Part shown: one piece after another, positions 60,842 to 64,000 of the stretch
Layout: each line of letters opens with the position of its first letter
Position numbering within the stretch: position 1 is the first letter of the stretch
NCBI GenBank assembly: GCA_003248805.1
Contig: QFQY01000029.1
Coordinates: forward strand, 41,032-105,031
From: Chelatococcus sp.
GTDB taxonomy: Bacteria; Pseudomonadota; Alphaproteobacteria; Rhizobiales; Beijerinckiaceae
DNA: 64,000 nt
Direction of reading: 5' to 3'
Notes under the pieces: model-generated
What the model was told of the DNA's origin: nothing
The model's database searches: none
The model's input: only the letters and a program-made list of their open reading frames with translations
Program-made: the position numbers and the translations under genes

Positions 60842-61822
60842 ATGGCGAAGTCACGTCGTCTGGTCGCGTTCGCCGCGGCCGCACTGCTTTCATACGCGGG
60901 CGCTGGCCCGGCGCTCGCACAGGACTGGCCGCAGCGGCCGATCACCTTCATCGTGCCCTTCCCGGCCGGCGGCGGAACCGACGCCTTCGCGCGGCCCCTC
61001 GCAACCCAGCTCGACCAGCAGCTCGGGCAGCGGATCATCATCGAAAATCGCGGCGGCGCAGGCGGCACCGTCGGCGCCTCTGCGGCGTCCAAGGCCGCGC
61101 CGGACGGCTATACCTTCTTCGTCGGGGCCGCGCACCACGCCATCGCGCCCGCGCTCTATCCGAAGCTCGACTACAACATCCAGACCGACTTCATCCCGAT
61201 CGCCGTCGTCGCCCAGCCGCCGCAGGTCCTCGTCGTCCATCCGACCAAGGTCCAGGCCAAGACGATGGCCGAGCTGATCGACTATGCGAAGAAGAACCCC
61301 GGCAAGCTCAACTTCGCCTCGGCCGGCAACGGCACGACGCACCATCTCGCCGGCGAGCTCTTCATGCTCCAGACCAAGACCAGCATGACCCATGTGCCCT
61401 ATCGCGGCGCGGGCCCCGCTCTCCAGGACATCGTGGCCGGGCAGGTCGACGTGCTCTTCGACGGGCTGGGTTCGTCGGCGCCGCAGATCCAGACGGGGCG
61501 GCTGCGCGGGCTCGCGGTGGCCGCGGCGACCCGCTCCGACGCCATTCCGGACGTGCCCACGGCGAAGGAAGCCGGCCTGGACGGCTACGAGGTCGCGACC
61601 TGGTACGCCGTCTTCGCGCCGAAGAACACGCCGGCCCCGATCGTCGCCCGCATGCGCGCCGAGATCGACAAGGCGCTGAAGGCACCGATGATCGTCGAGG
61701 CGTGGAAGAAGAACGGCTCTCCGATTCCGAGCCTCTCGGGCGAGGAGTTCGGCAAGTTCGTGACCGCCGAGGTCGCGCGCTGGGGGCAGGTCGTGAAGGA
61801 CGCGCAGGTCAAGCTGGAGTGA
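60842..61822 (+). CDS. Tripartite tricarboxylate transporter substrate-binding protein (Bug/TctC)
   Basis: Predicted 326-residue periplasmic binding protein. A signal peptide (AFAAAALLSYAGAGPALAQ) precedes WPQRPITFIVPFPAGGGTDAFARPLA, the Bug-family start. VENRGGAGG-like ENRGGAGGTVGASAASKAAPDGYT and THVPYRGAGPALQDIVAGQVD follow. Such proteins bind carboxylates or other small acids. The tctA and tctB membrane genes are absent here, as is common for orphan Bug proteins. The ligand is unknown. Confidence 0.93.
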   Translation: MAKSRRLVAFAAAALLSYAGAGPALAQDWPQRPITFIVPFPAGGGTDAFARPLATQLDQQLGQRIIIENRGGAGGTVGASAASKAAPDGYTFFVGAAHHAIAPALYPKLDYNIQTDFIPIAVVAQPPQVLVVHPTKVQAKTMAELIDYAKKNPGKLNFASAGNGTTHHLAGELFMLQTKTSMTHVPYRGAGPALQDIVAGQVDVLFDGLGSSAPQIQTGRLRGLAVAAATRSDAIPDVPTAKEAGLDGYEVATWYAVFAPKNTPAPIVARMRAEIDKALKAPMIVEAWKKNGSPIPSLSGEEFGKFVTAEVARWGQVVKDAQVKLE

Positions 61823-61825
61823 GCG

Positions 61826-62416
61826 TCAGACCTGCGCGATCTCTTCTTCCGGTCCCGCGCCGTCGATGACGGCGCGGGCGACGGCATAGGAAAAGCCGGC
61901 GCGAGCCATGGCGGCCAGATCCCTGTCCCGGCTGGCGGCGCGTTCGCCGCGGCTCCACGGCCCAAGTCGCTTGCGGCGCGCCAGGATACGGGCCGCCGCG
62001 ACCTCCTCCTCGAGTCCGGTCGCGGACACCTCTCCGGCCAGTTCACGGCCGACGCCCTTCGCCGCGAGCTTGGCCGAGACGAGGCGAGCGGACGAGCCGC
62101 GACGGCGCAGGCTCGCTGCCCGCGCCTCGGCAAAGCGGCGGTCATCGACGAGGCCTGAGCCGACACAGCGGGCGACGACGTCGTCGAGCATCGCATCATA
62201 GGCTGCCGGCTCCTCGCCGTGATGCCGGCAACTGACAGCGACCTTGCGCGCCAGCACGCGCCGCAATTGCGCGGCCGGGGCGGCGTAACGCTCAAGATAG
62301 TGCAGCGCGGCGCGCCGCAGGTAGTCGGCCGTGACGCGACGCGGCGGCCGCTTCGCCCGGCCGCCGCTCGCCATGGTCCCGGGGCGGTCGTCGTCCGCGG
62401 TCATCGCCTCAGTCAT
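61826..62416 (-). CDS. recX: Regulatory protein RecX
   Basis: Predicted 196-residue RecX, a modulator that inhibits RecA filaments. The family helices YLRRAALHYLERYAAPAAQLRRVLARK, GLVDDRRFAEARAASLRRRGSSARLVSAKLAAKGV and ARAGFSYAVARAVI are present. It overlaps the upstream arfB gene by 8 nt. Internal in-frame ATG 62374 is an alternative start. recA is not in the window. Confidence 0.9.
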   Translation of the reverse strand: MTEAMTADDDRPGTMASGGRAKRPPRRVTADYLRRAALHYLERYAAPAAQLRRVLARKVAVSCRHHGEEPAAYDAMLDDVVARCVGSGLVDDRRFAEARAASLRRRGSSARLVSAKLAAKGVGRELAGEVSATGLEEEVAAARILARRKRLGPWSRGERAASRDRDLAAMARAGFSYAVARAVIDGAGPEEEIAQV

Positions 62417-62828
62417 GAGCCGGCCTGGAGCGCCCGGCCTTCACCGAGGAGCGTCGTTCCTTGGAGGCGAGGCGCCGCTCCTTCGAGGCCTTGGTCGGCT
62501 TCGTGGCGCGACGCTTGACCGGCGCCACCGCCGCCTCCCGGATCATCTGGAGGAGCCGGCCCAGCGCCTCCTCGCGGTTGCGCTTCTGGCTGCGGTGATC
62601 CTGCGCGACGATGACGACGACGCCGTCCTGCGTGAGCCTGCTGCCGGCGGCACGCATCAGGCGGAGCGCGACGTCGTTGGGGAGCGAGGGCGAGCGGCGC
62701 GCGTCGAAACGCAGCTCGACGGCGGTCGAGACCTTGTTGACGTGCTGGCCGCCCGGGCCGGACGCACGCACGAAGCTCTCCGCGATCTCGCTCTCGTCGA
62801 TCGCGATGGACGGGGTGACCTGAATCAT
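62409..62828 (-). CDS. arfB: Alternative ribosome-rescue factor ArfB
   Basis: Predicted 139-residue peptidyl-tRNA hydrolase of the ArfB/YaeJ/ICT1 class, which frees stalled ribosomes without a stop codon. The catalytic GGQ is at residues 26-28 (RASGPGGQHVNKVST), and the C-terminal tail is strongly basic (KRRATKPTKASKERRLASKERRSS), as needed to enter the mRNA channel. It is translationally coupled to recX by overlap and is divergent from mazG. Confidence 0.94.
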   Translation of the reverse strand: MIQVTPSIAIDESEIAESFVRASGPGGQHVNKVSTAVELRFDARRSPSLPNDVALRLMRAAGSRLTQDGVVVIVAQDHRSQKRNREEALGRLLQMIREAAVAPVKRRATKPTKASKERRLASKERRSSVKAGRSRPAHD

Positions 62829-62865
62829 GGGACGAGGCTAGCTCATTCCACGGAGAGCTGCAGCC

Positions 62866-63702
62866 TTGGAACCATCCCGAGACATCGCCCGGCTGATCGA
62901 GATCATGGCCGCGCTGCGGACCCCGGGGACGGGCTGCCCCTGGGATCTGGAACAGGACTTCGCCTCGATCGCGCCCTACACGGTCGAGGAGGCCTATGAG
63001 GTCGCCGACGCGATCGCGCGCGGCGACATGGTCGACCTCAAGGACGAACTCGGCGACCTGCTGCTGCAGGTGGTGTTCCACGCCCGCATGGCCGAGGAGC
63101 AGGGCAGCTTCGCCTTCCCCGACGTGGTCGAGGCGATCACGGCCAAGCTGGTCCGCCGGCATCCGCATGTCTTCGGGGAGGCGCGCGACCTCAAGCCCGA
63201 GGAGGTGAAGGCGCTCTGGCATTCCATCAAGATGCAGGAGAAGGCGGCCAGGGCGCAGGCCCGGCGCGAAGCCGGCCTGCCCGAGACGGAGGAAGACAAG
63301 GGCGTCCTCGCCGGCGTGCCGCACAGCCTGCCGGCGCTGACCCGCGCCTGGAAGCTGCAGGCCAAGGCCTCGACCGTCGGCTTCGACTGGAACGACGCCC
63401 GCCTCGTGCTCGACAAGGTTCGCGAAGAGGCGTCGGAGATCGAGGAAGCCCTCGCCTCCGGGGATCGCGCCGCGATCCGCGAGGAGATCGGCGACATGAT
63501 GTTCGCGCTCGCCAATCTCGCGCGCCATGTCGATGCCGATCCGGAAGGCTGCCTGCAGGCGGCCAACGCCAAGTTCGAGAGTCGATTCAAGGCGATCGAG
63601 CGAAGTCTTGCGAAACAGGATCGCACGCCGGCCGAAGCCTCGCTGGATGAGATGGAGGCGCTCTGGCAGGAGGCGAAGCGGCTGGAGAAGACCGGCGGGT
63701 AG
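62866..63702 (+). CDS. mazG: Nucleoside triphosphate pyrophosphohydrolase MazG
   Basis: Predicted 278-residue MazG with two MazG domains. The first has GCPWDLEQDFASIAPYTVEEAYEVADAI and LKDELGDLLLQVVFHARMAEE (ExxE...ExxD); the second has LDKVREEASEIEEALA and IREEIGDMMFALANLARH. It hydrolyses damaged or excess NTPs. The start is TTG 62866, preceded by GGAGAG; no suitable ATG lies near the conserved N-terminus. Confidence 0.93.
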   Translation: MEPSRDIARLIEIMAALRTPGTGCPWDLEQDFASIAPYTVEEAYEVADAIARGDMVDLKDELGDLLLQVVFHARMAEEQGSFAFPDVVEAITAKLVRRHPHVFGEARDLKPEEVKALWHSIKMQEKAARAQARREAGLPETEEDKGVLAGVPHSLPALTRAWKLQAKASTVGFDWNDARLVLDKVREEASEIEEALASGDRAAIREEIGDMMFALANLARHVDADPEGCLQAANAKFESRFKAIERSLAKQDRTPAEASLDEMEALWQEAKRLEKTGG

Positions 63703-63707
63703 GACTG

Positions 63708-63797
63708 CCGTCATTGCGAGCGCAGCGAAGCAATCCAGCGGCGTCAGGCGCGCCGTTCCCTGGATCGCTTCGTCGGCCGGGCCTCCTCGCGATGACG
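63708..63797. repeat. Inverted-repeat intergenic element
   Basis: CCGTCATTGCGAG pairs with CTCGCGATGACGG and, inside it, CGAAGCAATCCAG pairs with CTGGATCGCTTCG, each with one mismatch. This is the common dispersed palindromic element of Hyphomicrobiales intergenic DNA. It begins 6 nt after the mazG stop. Confidence 0.75.
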
Positions 63798-63822
63798 GAG
63801 GCGGCCTGGAACGACGCCCGCC

Positions 63823-63926
63823 TAGAGCATCGGCCCGAAAAGCGGAGCGCGGTTTTCGGGAAAAGCCGATGCAATATCAAAGGGTTAGAGTATCGGACTG
63901 AATACGATATTCAGTCCGATACTCTA
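63823..63926 (-). repeat. RIME-like two-hairpin repeat, copy D (reverse orientation)
   Basis: On the minus strand this copy reads like copies A-C: hairpin 1 (TAGAGTATCGGACTGAATA, near perfect) then hairpin 2 (GCATCGGCTTTTCCCGAAAA with TTTTCGGGCCGATGC). It abuts the IS5-type sequence at 63927. Confidence 0.9.
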
Positions 63927-64000
63927 GGATCCGTGGACACTTATCTGAGCCATAGGACGGTTGCGGCGATTGTGACGATGGCGAGATAGTGTCTTGCCGT
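63927..64000 (-). mobile_element. IS5-family insertion sequence end, cut by the window edge
   Basis: The last 74 bases include a transposase 3' end and, before it, GATCCGTGGACACTTA, which looks like an IS terminus. It starts directly after the CTCTA end of RIME copy D, so the element may have inserted into or next to that CTAG site. Confidence 0.65.
63941..64000 (-). CDS. IS5-family transposase, C-terminal fragment (runs off window)
   Basis: On the minus strand the 20 codons visible encode ARHYLAIVTIAATVLWLR followed by TAA at 63943-63941. The AxxYLA...AATxxWL ending is the characteristic C-terminus of IS5-family (IS427-like) transposases. The rest lies outside the window. Confidence 0.72.
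   Translation of the reverse strand, partial: TARHYLAIVTIAATVLWLR

Noticed and set aside
1..64000. CRISPR array
   Set aside because: No regularly spaced direct repeats of about 24-40 bp were seen and no cas genes are present.

Overview
The window is a high-G+C chromosomal segment from an alphaproteobacterium of the order Hyphomicrobiales (Rhizobiales), most plausibly a Bosea-like member. The evidence is the pcm–tolC–popZ–valS neighbourhood, a PopZ homologue, the DUF2336, DUF3126, BTLCP (bacterial transglutaminase-like cysteine peptidase) and NifU-like/YidD families, and four copies of a two-hairpin intergenic repeat of the Rhizobium RIME type. The genus is an inference. Nearly all genes are housekeeping or ordinary metabolic genes. 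I see no CRISPR array, prophage or secretion cluster; the only mobile DNA is an IS5-type end at the right edge.

Layout. 1-7.2 kb: valS (broken), dps, a stress flavoprotein-like gene, popZ, tolC and pcm. 7.4-7.8 kb: a tRNA-Cys with an internal tandem duplication, tRNA-Asn and a strong terminator. 8.4-17.6 kb: a complete NAD-dependent molybdenum formate dehydrogenase locus (LysR regulator, fdsG, fdsB, fdsA, fdhD, fdsD) followed by an OFA-family oxalate/formate transporter; three ATAG-N7-CTAT/G boxes lie between the regulator and fdsG. 17.6-24.7 kb: photolyase, an SDR, a four-gene run (AlaX-type tRNA editing, 3-mercaptopyruvate sulfurtransferase, His-rich cupin, phage-type ABA-sandwich protein), a Tat-exported metallo-beta-lactamase and NAD kinase. 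24.8-31.3 kb: DUF2336 with a lytic transglycosylase, a MaoC/CoA-ester-lyase/HMA run, flavin reductase with nitroreductase, and a secreted repeat protein. 31.4-37.8 kb: SGNH hydrolase with OpgC, the GDYXXLXY/DUF2157 membrane pair, and thrS. 38-42.9 kb: a small Cys-rich secreted protein, yidD, PAP2 phosphatase, IscU-like scaffold, folE, hisI, patatin and CBS protein. 43-51.5 kb: rhomboid, PAS, tandem PilZ, a LapG-like BTLCP protease, gamma-carbonic anhydrase, DUF3126, a serine hydrolase and a bestrophin-like protein. 51.5-64 kb: SHMT-like enzyme divergent from a GcvA-type LysR, cysE, hydrolase, DUF1624, zinc-finger protein, FAD monooxygenase, CNNM/CBS protein, TctC-type binding protein, recX, arfB, mazG, stacked repeats and the IS end.

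The most striking observations are two apparent lesions in translation genes a few kilobases apart. valS lacks about 64 nt between the FDII and VYIHA segments, which shifts the frame. tRNA-Cys carries a 55-bp internal tandem duplication that leaves its only complete copy with a mismatched first acceptor pair. Either could be an assembly artefact, and both can be settled by read mapping. Other leads are the formate dehydrogenase operator array, the RIME-like repeats that supply stop codons to neighbouring genes, an orphan terminator hairpin in the rhomboid leader, and the PilZ/LapG-like pair. I did not find a clearly new biological system and do not claim one.
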